Below the pieces are notes generated by a model that made no database searches, was not told the DNA's origin, and saw only the letters and a list, made by a program, of their open reading frames with translations. A stretch of 20,952 nt of DNA from DATLFS01 sp035540935 (GTDB lineage: Bacteria > Actinomycetota > CADDZG01 > WHSQ01), in the NCBI GenBank assembly GCA_035540935.1, contig DATLFS010000092.1, forward strand, positions 1-20,952, written 5' to 3'. Shown here in pieces: positions 7,052 through 14,503 of the stretch (the first letter of the stretch is position 1; each line of letters begins with the position of its first letter). The position numbers were made by a program, and so were the translations under genes.

Positions 7052-7090
7052 CCCCGGTACTGGCTCTTCGCAGTATCGGCAGTGCCGGGG
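7052..7090. promoter_or_regulatory. inverted repeat between the divergent protease and amidase genes
   Basis: CCCCGGTACTG (7052-7062) and CAGTGCCGGGG (7080-7090) are complementary over 11 bp with one G-T pair, separated by 17 nt. Inside, TACTG (7058-7062) and CAGTA (7071-7075) form a second, shorter dyad with an 8-nt spacer. The site sits in the 107-bp gap between two divergently transcribed genes, a natural place for a shared operator. It could equally be a leader hairpin. No known regulator consensus was recognised. Confidence 0.4.
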
Positions 7091-7138
7091 GGCCGCTTCA
7101 ATACGCATTTGCACCGATTTCCCCGCGACACTGGGGCC

Positions 7139-8509
7139 GTGGACGGCGACCTGTGGCGGATGGGTACGGCGGAGCTCGTCGCCTGCTACCGGCGCCGCGA
7201 GGCGAGCCCGGGCGAGGTCGTGGAGGCGCTCGCCGGGCGGGTCGAGGCGCTCGACCGAAAGGTCGGAGCCTTCACGACGAAGCTCTTCGAGGAGGCGCGC
7301 CGGGAGGCGGCGGAGCGCGAGCGCTCGGCGGACCGAGACGCTCCTTTGTACGGGGTTCCGGTCGCGGTCAAGGAGCTGTTCGACGTTGCGGGAGCGGAGA
7401 CGACCTGGGGCTCGTCCATGCTGGCCGGGCGCGTCCCCTCCGGCGACGCGGAGACCGTCGCCCGCCTGCGGCGCGCCGGGGCGATCGTGCTGGGCTTGAC
7501 GCGCTCGCACGAGTTCGCCTGGGGGATCACGACGCGCTCCGAGCGGGGTGGCACGCGCAACCCGTGGGACGACGGCCGCATCGCCGGAGGATCGAGCGGA
7601 GGAGCCGCCGCGGCGGTGGCCGCGGGGCTGGTGCCGGCGGCGCTCGGGAGCGATACGGGCGGATCGATCCGCATCCCGGCGGCCTTCTGCGGGATCGCGG
7701 GGTTCAAGCCGACCTACGGCGCGGTGCCGGTAGACGGAGTCTGTCCGCTGGCTCCGTCGCTCGACCATGCCGGCCCGCTGGCTCGCCGCGCCCGTGATCT
7801 GGTCTCCCTCACGGAGGTGCTGTCCGGCCGGCCGCTGAAGATCGGTATGGAAGGCCCACCGCGTTTCGTGGTCTCCCGTGATCTGCACGTCGTGGCGCCC
7901 GCGCCGGACAGGGAGAGGGCGTTCGAAGACGTGGTGCGCGCCGTGACAGCGGCGGGGGCCTCGGTGGTGGAGCGGAGGTTCCCCGGGGCCGCGGCGATCT
8001 ACGACACCTTCGCGCGGATCCAGCTCTTCGAGGCGATAGCCGTCCACCGGGACCGCCTGGCTCTCTACCCGGCGCGCCGGGAGGAGTACTCCGCCGGTGT
8101 AGCGGCGCGCCTCGCGCTCGCCGAGCGGGTGACCGAGGACGACTACGAGGCCGCCGGTCGGGAGCGACGCGCGGTCCGGGCGCGCTTCGCCGAGTTGCTC
8201 GCGTCGGCGCGCATCCTTCTTACGCCGGTGTCGGCGACCGCGCCTTCAACCGTCCAGCGTCCGGACGTGGTCGATCACCTCGGCGCGGAGCTGCCGCTGC
8301 GCGAGGCGGTCATGCACTACACGGTCCCGCAGAACGTGGCGGGGCTGCCGGCATGCGTCGTGTGGTCCGGGAAAGACGGAGTCGGCTTGCCGGTGGGCAT
8401 CCAGCTGACCGCGGCGGCCGGCGAGGATGCCGCCTGCCTCGCGGCCGCGTGCTGGCTCGAGGACGTGCTGGGCGCGCCGGAGTGGCCGCCGGTCGCCCTC
8501 GGCCACTGA
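7139..8509 (+). CDS. amidase-signature family hydrolase
   Basis: A 456-residue enzyme of the amidase-signature family, with the Ser-cisSer-Lys catalytic triad: K78 in VAVKELFDV, cis-Ser S152 in AGGSSGG and nucleophile S176 in DTGGSIRIP. The 24-residue gap between the serines is that of the family. Members hydrolyse carboxylic amides; the substrate is unknown. No gatB or gatC lies nearby and the C-terminal half is short, so it is unlikely to be the GatA subunit of Glu-tRNA amidotransferase. The start is uncertain. GTG 7139 gives VDGDLWRMGTAELVACYRR, a usual amidase N-terminus; ATG 7160 and ATG 7082 are alternatives, and none has a clear ribosome-binding site. The gene ends 1 bp before the end of the minus-strand oxidoreductase gene. 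Confidence 0.88.
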   Translation: MDGDLWRMGTAELVACYRRREASPGEVVEALAGRVEALDRKVGAFTTKLFEEARREAAERERSADRDAPLYGVPVAVKELFDVAGAETTWGSSMLAGRVPSGDAETVARLRRAGAIVLGLTRSHEFAWGITTRSERGGTRNPWDDGRIAGGSSGGAAAAVAAGLVPAALGSDTGGSIRIPAAFCGIAGFKPTYGAVPVDGVCPLAPSLDHAGPLARRARDLVSLTEVLSGRPLKIGMEGPPRFVVSRDLHVVAPAPDRERAFEDVVRAVTAAGASVVERRFPGAAAIYDTFARIQLFEAIAVHRDRLALYPARREEYSAGVAARLALAERVTEDDYEAAGRERRAVRARFAELLASARILLTPVSATAPSTVQRPDVVDHLGAELPLREAVMHYTVPQNVAGLPACVVWSGKDGVGLPVGIQLTAAAGEDAACLAAACWLEDVLGAPEWPPVALGH

Positions 8510-8510
8510 T

Positions 8511-9545
8511 CTAGAGGACGAGCTCGGCCATGACCTCCAGGGCTTCGGGCTGCTGCGCCATGCAGATGAGCGTCGTCACGCCCGACGACTTCCACTCTTC
8601 CAAGTGCTCGCCGATCCGCTCCCGGCGGCCCACCAGCGCCATCTCGTCGACGAGTGCGTCCGGAACCGCGGCGGCGGCGCCGATCTTGTCGCCCCCGAGA
8701 TAGAGGTCCTGGATCTCTCGCGCCGCCTCCTCGTAGCCGTACCTGACGGCGAGTGCGTTGTAGAAGTTCTTGCCGCGCGCCCCCATCCCCCCGACGTACA
8801 GCGCGATCCACGGCTTCACCATCGCCATGCACGCCTCGACGCTGTCGCCGACGAGGACGGGGACGCTCGGCGCGACGTCGAAGTCATCGAGCGACCTGCC
8901 CCCGCCGGCGCGAGCGAACCCCTCTTCGAGCGACGGGAGGTAGACATCGCGCACGCGTCGCGGCGAGAAGAACGTCGGCAGCCAGCCGTCCGCCACCTCC
9001 GCCGCGAGCGCCACGTTCTTCGGACCGATCGCGGCGAGGTAGATCGGCAGGTCGGCGCGCCGCGGGTGGAGTATCAGCTTGAGCGGCTTGCCGAGACCGG
9101 TGGCGTCGTCGCCGCGGTAGGGGATCTCGTAATGCTCGCCGCGGTGCTCGACCGGCGCGTCCCGGCGGAGGATCGCGCGGACGATCGACACGTATTCGCG
9201 GGTCTTCCCGAGCGGCTTCCCGTACGGCGCGCCGTGCCACCCCTCCACCACCTGGGGACCGGACAGCCCGAGTCCCAGGAGGAACCTGCCGCCGGTGAGG
9301 TGGTCGAGCGTGGCGGCGGTCATCGCCGTCATCGCGGGAGTCCGCGCCGGCATCTGCATGATCGCGGTGCCCAGGTTGATGCTGTCGGTCTGCGCCGCCA
9401 CCCATGTGAGCGGCGTCACGGCGTCGGATCCGTAGGCCTCCGCGGTCCAGACGGAGTGGAAGCCCAGCCGCTCGGCATGCTGCGCCAGCCCCACCGGGTC
9501 CTCTGCACCCGCGCCCCAGTAGCCGAGGTTCAGGCCGAGCCTCAT
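8511..9545 (-). CDS. LLM-class (luciferase-like) F420-dependent oxidoreductase
   Basis: A 344-residue luciferase-like TIM-barrel protein. The N-terminus MRLGLNLGYWGAG, the segments SVWTAEAYGSDAVTPLTWVA, INLGTAIMQMPARTP and LTGGRFLLGLGLSGPQVVEGWHG, and IYLAAIGPKNVALAAEVADGWLP are typical of the branch that uses cofactor F420 in actinobacteria. FMN-dependent relatives exist, so cofactor choice is inferred from the branch and the host. The hydride acceptor is unknown. ATG at 9545 is preceded on its strand by AGGAGGAGG with a 5-nt spacer, a strong ribosome-binding site. Its 5' end faces recA, 221 bp away, and its 3' end nearly touches the amidase gene (convergent). Confidence 0.88.
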   Translation of the reverse strand: MRLGLNLGYWGAGAEDPVGLAQHAERLGFHSVWTAEAYGSDAVTPLTWVAAQTDSINLGTAIMQMPARTPAMTAMTAATLDHLTGGRFLLGLGLSGPQVVEGWHGAPYGKPLGKTREYVSIVRAILRRDAPVEHRGEHYEIPYRGDDATGLGKPLKLILHPRRADLPIYLAAIGPKNVALAAEVADGWLPTFFSPRRVRDVYLPSLEEGFARAGGGRSLDDFDVAPSVPVLVGDSVEACMAMVKPWIALYVGGMGARGKNFYNALAVRYGYEEAAREIQDLYLGGDKIGAAAAVPDALVDEMALVGRRERIGEHLEEWKSSGVTTLICMAQQPEALEVMAELVL

Positions 9546-9684
9546 CTCATCCTCCTCCTGTCCGCGTCCGCCGCACGCTACCGGCTTCGCCCGCCTCGTA
9601 ATCGGCGAGGAGGAGGCGTAGACTTACACGGCCGTAGTTCCACCGTCGTTATTCGTCCTGGAAAAGAGCGCGAAATCCGGGCTT

Positions 9685-9700
9685 TCGAACACGTGTTCGA
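9685..9700. promoter_or_regulatory. LexA (SOS) box upstream of recA
   Basis: The sequence TCGAAC-ACGT-GTTCGA is a perfect 16-bp palindrome and an exact match to the actinobacterial LexA operator TCGAAC-N4-GTTCGA (consensus from memory). It lies 66 bp upstream of the recA start and 7 bp upstream of the RecA-NDp-like promoter. It predicts LexA repression of recA, relieved after DNA damage. Confidence 0.92.
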
Positions 9701-9707
9701 TAGGTTC

Positions 9708-9730
9708 TTGTCACACCGCCTCACTAGCGT
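9708..9730 (+). promoter_or_regulatory. RecA-NDp-like (PafBC-type) promoter for recA
   Basis: TTGTCA (9708-9713) followed by CAC, then eight bases, then TAGCGT (9725-9730) reproduces the spacing of the mycobacterial RecA-NDp promoter (TTGTCRGTG-N8-TANNNT, from memory). The only departure is CAC in place of GTG. This promoter type drives LexA-independent damage induction through PafBC. A transcript would start near 9737, leaving a leader of about 30 nt with the AAGGAGG ribosome-binding site at 9754-9760. Confidence 0.65.
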
Positions 9731-9766
9731 GAGCGTCGTCCGGCATGGCGACCAAGGAGGACCCTC

Positions 9767-12130
9767 GTGGCGAGCATGAAGACCCAGAAGACCGACGTGC
9801 GCGATGTCAGCGGCGACGCCCGCGGCCGCGACACCGCGCTCGAGATGGCGCTCGCCCAGATCGAGAAGCAGCACGGCAAGGGCTCGATCATGAGGCTCGG
9901 CGACAGAGGCCACGTGGGCGTCGAGACGGTGTCGACCGGGTCGCTGGCGCTCGACCTCGCGCTTGGGGTGGGAGGCCTCCCGCGGGGCCGGATCGTGGAG
10001 ATATACGGACCCGAGGGTAGCGGCAAGTGCCTCACCGCCGATACCTATGTGTGGACGGCGCGTGGTCTCGAGACTATCGCCGAGGTCTTCGAGGGAGCAG
10101 GGCAGAAAGCAACTTGCACCTCGCGCATCTCGGACGTGAGCGAACTGGACGTGCGAGCCGTCAACGAACGAGGTGAGCTGGAGCAAATCGCGGCGTTCAC
10201 GCACAACAACCGCAAGCACGTCTTGCGACTCCGGTTGAAATCCGGGCGAACGATCACGGCGACGCCCAACCATCCGTTGCGCGTCATCGACGAGAACGGA
10301 TACATCGTCTGGCGCAACACAGAGGACATCAAGGTAGGCGACACGGTTGTCTCGGCGCTCTTCGGTGCCGTAGAGGCGGCCTCCGGAGACGGCGTGAGCG
10401 AGCAAGAGGCGATCTTCCTCGGTTACCTCGTCGCCGAGGGGTCCCTGGGGCAAACGACTCGAGTGAGCTTCACGAACTGGGATCCTGAGGTCGGTCGCGA
10501 GTTCGTGGATCTTGCCGAGTCGTTGTTCGACGTCAAGGTCAAGAACTACCACGACAAGGAGTACCACGTCTCGAGCAAGTCATTGAGAGAGGAGCTTGCT
10601 CGTCGGTACGACCTCGATTACGTGAACGCCGCCGGGAAGAAGATCCCGCACTGCGTCCGCACGGGTGGACACAAGATCCAACGAGCCTTCCTTTCGGCGC
10701 TGTTCGAAGGAGATGGCTGGATCGATGGATCGTCCACCATCGGCTACTGCACCGCATCGGAGCAGCTCGCGCGTGAGGTGCAACTGCTGCTGTATGGGTT
10801 CGGGATCCCGGCGACCGTCGCTCCCAAGTTCAACAAGACGTATGAGCGCAATTACTGGACCGTCACGATCAACCCTTCGGTATCGCATCGCTTCGTGGAA
10901 GAGATCGGCTTCCGTTCGGAGCGCCGCCGACGTCAGGTAAAGGCATGCTTGCGGCGGTCGAAGCACGATCCTCGCTTCGAGAACATCCCCCATCTCGCCA
11001 AGCTGTTCCGAGCCCTCAGGGACGATGTGGGTGGGGATCGCGAGTTCGATCGGATCTGGCGGGACGTGTCGAGGTCCGACATCAACGTCGCCTGCTCCCG
11101 GACCCGGCTGCAGAAGGTCGTCGATTGGGCGGGTCGGCGGGAGGACCGCCTCTCCTTCGCCGGTCGTTCCATCCTCGGATATCTGAGAGAGCTGGCGGCC
11201 GCCCGCTACACCTACGAGACGGTTGAGGCGGTCGAGGACGCGGGCTTGCAGCCGACGTTCGATGTCGTGCTTCCGCGCACCCACAGCTTCGTCGCCAACG
11301 GCATCCTGTCGCACAACACGTCGCTTAGCCTCCACGTCATCGCGGAGGCGCAGAAGGCCGGCGGACTCGTCTCGTTCATCGATGCCGAGCACGCTCTCGA
11401 TCCTTCTTACGCCAAGGCTCTCGGCGTCGACATCGACAATCTGCTCGTGTCGCAGCCCGACACGGGCGAGCAGGCGCTCGAGATCGCCGACACGCTCGTT
11501 CGCTCCGGCGCGATGGACGTCATCGTCATCGACTCGGTCGCGGCGTTGGTGCCGCGCGCTGAGATCGAGGGAGAGATGGGTGACAGTCACGTCGGCTTGC
11601 AGGCGCGCCTCATGTCGCAGGCGCTCCGCAAGCTCGCCGGCAACGTCAACCGGACGAAGACGATCCTCGTATTCATCAATCAGATCCGCGAAAAGATTGG
11701 AATCTCGTTCGGGTCTCCTGAGACCACCCCCGGAGGACGCGCGCTGAAGTTCTACTCGTCCGTGCGGCTCGACGTCCGGCGGATCGACTCCCTCAAGAAC
11801 GGCGCCGAGATCGTGGGCTCGCGCGTCCGGGTGAAGGTGTTGAAGAACAAGGTCGCGGCGCCTTTCCGCATCGCCGAGTTCGACATCCAGTACGGCTACG
11901 GCATCTCGAAGGAAGGCAGCCTGCTCGACGTCGCCATCGATCACGGCTTCGTGCGGAAATCGGGGGCGTGGTTCATCTACGGCGACGACCAGCTCGGGCA
12001 GGGCCGCGAGAACGCCAAGGCGTTCCTCGCGGACAACCCCGACATCGCCACCGAGATCGAGCTGAAGATCAAGGAGAAGCTCGGGCTGCTCGGGAGCGAG
12101 GACGAGCCCGAGGATGCCGCCGCCGAATAG
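9767..12130 (+). CDS. recA: recombinase RecA precursor, interrupted by an intein in the Walker A motif
   Basis: The 787-residue precursor contains a 430-residue intein; splicing would leave a 357-residue RecA, a normal length. The N-extein (1-87) has the RecA N-terminus (ALAQIEKQHGKGSIMRLG, TGSLALDLALGVGGLPRGR) and ends in the P-loop GPEGSGK. The C-extein resumes TSLSLHVIAEAQKAGG and includes FIDAEHALDP, the Walker B region DVIVIDSVAALVP, EGEMGDSHVGLQARLMSQALRKL (loop L1 side), INQIREKIG and SPETTPGGRALKFYSSVRLDVRR. RecA forms filaments on single-stranded DNA for strand exchange and LexA cleavage. Because the intein splits the ATP-binding loop between Lys and Thr, the precursor cannot be active before splicing. 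GTG 9767 has AAGGAGG six bases upstream; an ATG at 9776 is poorer. The gene has a LexA box and a RecA-NDp-like promoter. recX follows directly. Confidence 0.97.
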   Translation: MASMKTQKTDVRDVSGDARGRDTALEMALAQIEKQHGKGSIMRLGDRGHVGVETVSTGSLALDLALGVGGLPRGRIVEIYGPEGSGKCLTADTYVWTARGLETIAEVFEGAGQKATCTSRISDVSELDVRAVNERGELEQIAAFTHNNRKHVLRLRLKSGRTITATPNHPLRVIDENGYIVWRNTEDIKVGDTVVSALFGAVEAASGDGVSEQEAIFLGYLVAEGSLGQTTRVSFTNWDPEVGREFVDLAESLFDVKVKNYHDKEYHVSSKSLREELARRYDLDYVNAAGKKIPHCVRTGGHKIQRAFLSALFEGDGWIDGSSTIGYCTASEQLAREVQLLLYGFGIPATVAPKFNKTYERNYWTVTINPSVSHRFVEEIGFRSERRRRQVKACLRRSKHDPRFENIPHLAKLFRALRDDVGGDREFDRIWRDVSRSDINVACSRTRLQKVVDWAGRREDRLSFAGRSILGYLRELAAARYTYETVEAVEDAGLQPTFDVVLPRTHSFVANGILSHNTSLSLHVIAEAQKAGGLVSFIDAEHALDPSYAKALGVDIDNLLVSQPDTGEQALEIADTLVRSGAMDVIVIDSVAALVPRAEIEGEMGDSHVGLQARLMSQALRKLAGNVNRTKTILVFINQIREKIGISFGSPETTPGGRALKFYSSVRLDVRRIDSLKNGAEIVGSRVRVKVLKNKVAAPFRIAEFDIQYGYGISKEGSLLDVAIDHGFVRKSGAWFIYGDDQLGQGRENAKAFLADNPDIATEIELKIKEKLGLLGSEDEPEDAAAE
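10028..11317 (+). mobile_element. RecA intein with LAGLIDADG homing endonuclease domain
   Basis: 430 residues in frame within recA. Splicing residues are complete: Cys1 directly after GPEGSGK; block B TPNH with T79 and H82; block F TFDVVLPRTHSF with D412; penultimate H429, terminal Asn430, and Thr as the first residue of the C-extein. Two LAGLIDADG-type motifs are present: IFLGYLVAEGSLG with acidic E137 and FLSALFEGDGWID with acidic D229. Both catalytic acids are intact, so the endonuclease may still cut empty recA alleles. Base composition differs from its host: 31 of 60 bases are G or C at 10501-10560, against 42 of 60 at 11761-11820 in the extein. This suggests later arrival by homing. In mycobacterial RecA the inteins I remember sit elsewhere in the protein, so this looks like a separate insertion site. 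Confidence 0.95.
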
Positions 12131-12137
12131 CGGTTCG

Positions 12138-12611
12138 ATGCGCCGGCAGGAGCCTCCCGCCCTCGACTCGGTCATGGACTGGGCGGGAGCGTTCCTGGCC
12201 CGGCGCCCTCATTCCGAAGCCGAGCTCCGCGCCAAGCTCCTCCGGCGTGGGGCGGCGCACGAGACCGTCGACGCGGCGATCGAAAGGATGCGCGCCCTGG
12301 CTCTCGTGGACGACTCCGCCTTCGCCGAGGCGTGGGCGGCCGAGCGGCGCCGCCGCGGCCGGGGACCGGCGTGGGTGATCGCGGAGCTGGAGGCAAAAGG
12401 CATCGAGAGAGAGACGGCGGAGGCGGCCGCCGGCACCGACGAGGACGAGGCGGCAGCCGCCGCGGCGACCGGGCTCCTCCGGCGGGTCGCGCACCGCCCG
12501 CTCGCCGAGCAGGCCAGGCGTCTGCTCGAGATGCTGGGGCGCCGAGGCTTCTCGGAAGAGGCGGCGCTGCGGGCCGTCCGGGCGGTTCTCCCGCCCGAGG
12601 GATGGGACTGA
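12138..12611 (+). CDS. recX: regulatory protein RecX
   Basis: A 157-residue helical protein placed directly after recA, the classic position. RecX features include WAGAFLARRPHSEAELRAKLLRRG, a segment like LVDDSAFAEAWAAERRRRGRGPAWVIAELEAKG, and a repeat-like C-terminal helix group FSEEAALRAVRAVL. RecX binds RecA filaments and limits their activity. The exact start is uncertain: ATG 12138 (7 bp after the recA stop) is used here; ATG 12114 would overlap the end of recA, and ATG 12174 would lose little conserved sequence. None has a strong ribosome-binding site, which fits translation coupled to recA at a low level. No transcription terminator separates the two genes. Confidence 0.87.
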   Translation: MRRQEPPALDSVMDWAGAFLARRPHSEAELRAKLLRRGAAHETVDAAIERMRALALVDDSAFAEAWAAERRRRGRGPAWVIAELEAKGIERETAEAAAGTDEDEAAAAAATGLLRRVAHRPLAEQARRLLEMLGRRGFSEEAALRAVRAVLPPEGWD

Positions 12612-12927
12612 CCGGATCAGGTCGCGAAAACGTCATGCACCGGCACCCGCCGGGGCGTACCATGGGGCGAATCAGTAACCAAAAGTGAAACCCCTCAGTA
12701 CGAGCGAACAAGCGAGATGAACCTGATACCCGATTCGTCCCAGCTCAACGGTGGTCTTATGCGCACCTCGCCGCACGGCGCACCCATGCCGCCGGGAGGG
12801 ATGGAACGCGGCGGCTGAGGCCGTCGCGCGCACGAACCGGGACCTCGCCTCGCCGCTCGCTCGTACCGGGTGATCGTTCGGCGTCTTCGCCGGGCGGCGC
12901 CCGAGGGCTACGAGAAAGGAGCTGGCT
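12612..12927 (+). other. 316-bp gap before rny, with possible promoter and long leader
   Basis: No recognisable gene fills this gap. A TACCAT hexamer (12658-12663) could be a -10 element, but no good -35 lies 16-19 bp upstream; if used, the rny leader would be about 255 nt. A 5-bp GC hairpin CCGGC-ACCC-GCCGG (12640-12653) lacks a T-run and is a weak terminator candidate for recX. A 33-codon open frame (12717-12818, starting MNLIPDSSQLNGG) has no strong ribosome-binding site and may be chance. GCCGCC and GGCGGC (about 12789-12814) could pair. AAGGAG at 12916-12921 is the rny ribosome-binding site. No known riboswitch was recognised. Confidence 0.45.
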
Positions 12928-14478
12928 ATGGAGATCCTGATAGGTCTCCTCGGCCTTCTCGCCGGCGTGGCCGCCGGCTATGCCCTCCGCAAGTCCCAGG
13001 CGGAGAAGCAGGTGGGCTCTGCGGAGCAGCGCTCCAAGGCGCTCCTGGAGGAAGCCGAACGAGAGGCGGAGGCAGCCCGGCGAGAGGCGCTCGTCGAGGC
13101 GAAGGACGAGATCTTCAAGATGCGCCAACAGGCGGAGAGCGACCTCCGGGACGCCGAGGCCGAGATCCGCGAGCGGCGCGCCGACATCAACAAGAAGGAA
13201 GACCGCCTGGCGCAGCGCGAGGCGACGCTCGACAGCAGAGCGAGCAGCCTCGACCGCAAGGAACAGGCCATCGAACAGCGCGAGGAGGCGCTTGAGCGCC
13301 GGAGCGCAGAGCTGCAGCGGCTCGAGAGCGAGACCCGGGCCGAGCTTGAGCGGGTCGCCGGGATGGCTGCGGCGGACGCGAAGCAGATGTTGATCGAGCA
13401 GATGAGCGACGAGGCCAAGCGCGACGCGATGGTGCTCGTCCGTGACATCGAGGCGCAGGCGCGCGAGGAGGCCGACAAGCGAGCCCGCAAGATCGTCGGC
13501 ATCGCCATGCAGAGAGTGGCGTCCGAGCTGACCACCGAGGCAACCGTCACGACCGTCACGCTCCCCAACGAAGACATGAAGGGCCGGATCATCGGCCGAG
13601 AGGGGCGCAACATCCGCGCCTTCGAGGCCGCCACCGGCACGAACCTGATCATCGACGACACCCCCGAGGCGGTCGTGCTCTCCTGCTTCGACCCGATCCG
13701 GCGCGAGACGGCTCGGCTGACGCTCGAGAAGCTGATCGGCGACGGGCGCATCCAGCCGGCTCGCATCGAAGACATCCACGAGAAGTCGAAGCAGGAGATC
13801 GAGCGCGAGATCCGCGAGGCGGGGGAGTGGGCGGTCCTCGAGACCGGCATCACCGACATGCACCCCGAGCTGGTGCGGGTTCTCGGCCGTCTCAAGTACC
13901 GGACGTCCTACGGCCAGCAGGTCCTCAAGCACGTGGTCGAGGCGGCGCACATCGCGGGTGCCATCGCGGCCGAGCTCGGAACCGACGTGCAGCTCGCGCG
14001 CCGCTGCACCCTTCTGCACGACATCGGCAAGGCGGTGACGCACGAGATCGAGGGCAGCCACGCGATCATCGGCGCCGAGATCGCACGCCGCCTGAAGGAG
14101 TCGCCGGAGGTCTGCCACGCGATCGAGGCGCACCATGGCGAGGTCGAGCAACGCACGATCGAAGCCGTCATCACGCAGGTAGCCGATGCCATCTCGGGCG
14201 CCCGCCCCGGAGCGCGGCGCGAGACTCTCGAAACCTATGTGAAGCGCCTCGAGCGCCTCGAGCAGATCGCGAACGAGTTCTCCGGGGTCGACAAGGTCTA
14301 CGCGATGCAGGCGGGCCGAGAGGTTCGCGTCATGGTGAGGCCGGACAAGGTCGACGACCTGCAGGCGGAGGTCGTCGCCCGCGACATCGCCAAGAAGATC
14401 GAAGAGGAGCTGCAGTACCCCGGTCAGATCAAGGTGATGGTGATCCGAGAGCTCCGCACCAGCGCAACCGCCAAGTAG
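12928..14478 (+). CDS. rny: ribonuclease Y
   Basis: A 516-residue protein of the usual RNase Y length and order. There is an N-terminal membrane helix (2-20, EILIGLLGLLAGVAAGYAL), a long charged coiled coil (about 24-200) rich in Glu, Arg, Lys and Ala, a KH RNA-binding domain with GRIIGREGRNIRAFE (219-233), and an HD phosphohydrolase domain whose metal pair is H364-D365 in LLHDIGKAV, with supporting H335 and H402. The end DLQAEVVARDIAKKIEEELQYPGQIKVMVIRE is family-typical. RNase Y is a membrane-bound endonuclease that starts mRNA decay. ATG 12928 follows AAGGAG six bases upstream. The gene lies in the widely seen recA-recX-rny-miaB order. A long minus-strand open frame opposite it is a shadow. 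Confidence 0.97.
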   Translation: MEILIGLLGLLAGVAAGYALRKSQAEKQVGSAEQRSKALLEEAEREAEAARREALVEAKDEIFKMRQQAESDLRDAEAEIRERRADINKKEDRLAQREATLDSRASSLDRKEQAIEQREEALERRSAELQRLESETRAELERVAGMAAADAKQMLIEQMSDEAKRDAMVLVRDIEAQAREEADKRARKIVGIAMQRVASELTTEATVTTVTLPNEDMKGRIIGREGRNIRAFEAATGTNLIIDDTPEAVVLSCFDPIRRETARLTLEKLIGDGRIQPARIEDIHEKSKQEIEREIREAGEWAVLETGITDMHPELVRVLGRLKYRTSYGQQVLKHVVEAAHIAGAIAAELGTDVQLARRCTLLHDIGKAVTHEIEGSHAIIGAEIARRLKESPEVCHAIEAHHGEVEQRTIEAVITQVADAISGARPGARRETLETYVKRLERLEQIANEFSGVDKVYAMQAGREVRVMVRPDKVDDLQAEVVARDIAKKIEEELQYPGQIKVMVIRELRTSATAK

Positions 14479-14503
14479 CGCGTCGCGGACGAGGAGGATC
14501 GTC

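Noticed and set aside
7139..8509. Amidase as GatA of the Glu-tRNA(Gln) amidotransferase
   Set aside because: No gatB or gatC neighbours and the C-terminal half does not look like GatA; a general amidase is safer.
9619..9624. TAGACT as a further recA promoter -10
   Set aside because: No acceptable -35 hexamer at 16-19 bp upstream; the RecA-NDp-like site nearer the gene is far better supported.
12640..12653. GC hairpin CCGGC-ACCC-GCCGG as a terminator after recX
   Set aside because: Stem of only 5 bp and no T-run follows; not enough to call a terminator.
12717..12818. 33-codon open frame starting MNLIPDSSQLNGG as a gene
   Set aside because: No clear ribosome-binding site, no membrane segment or domain; kept only as an observation in the rny leader.
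14270..14285. GAACGAGTTC inside rny as a second LexA box
   Set aside because: The half-sites are separated by 2 rather than 4 bases and it lies within a coding region.
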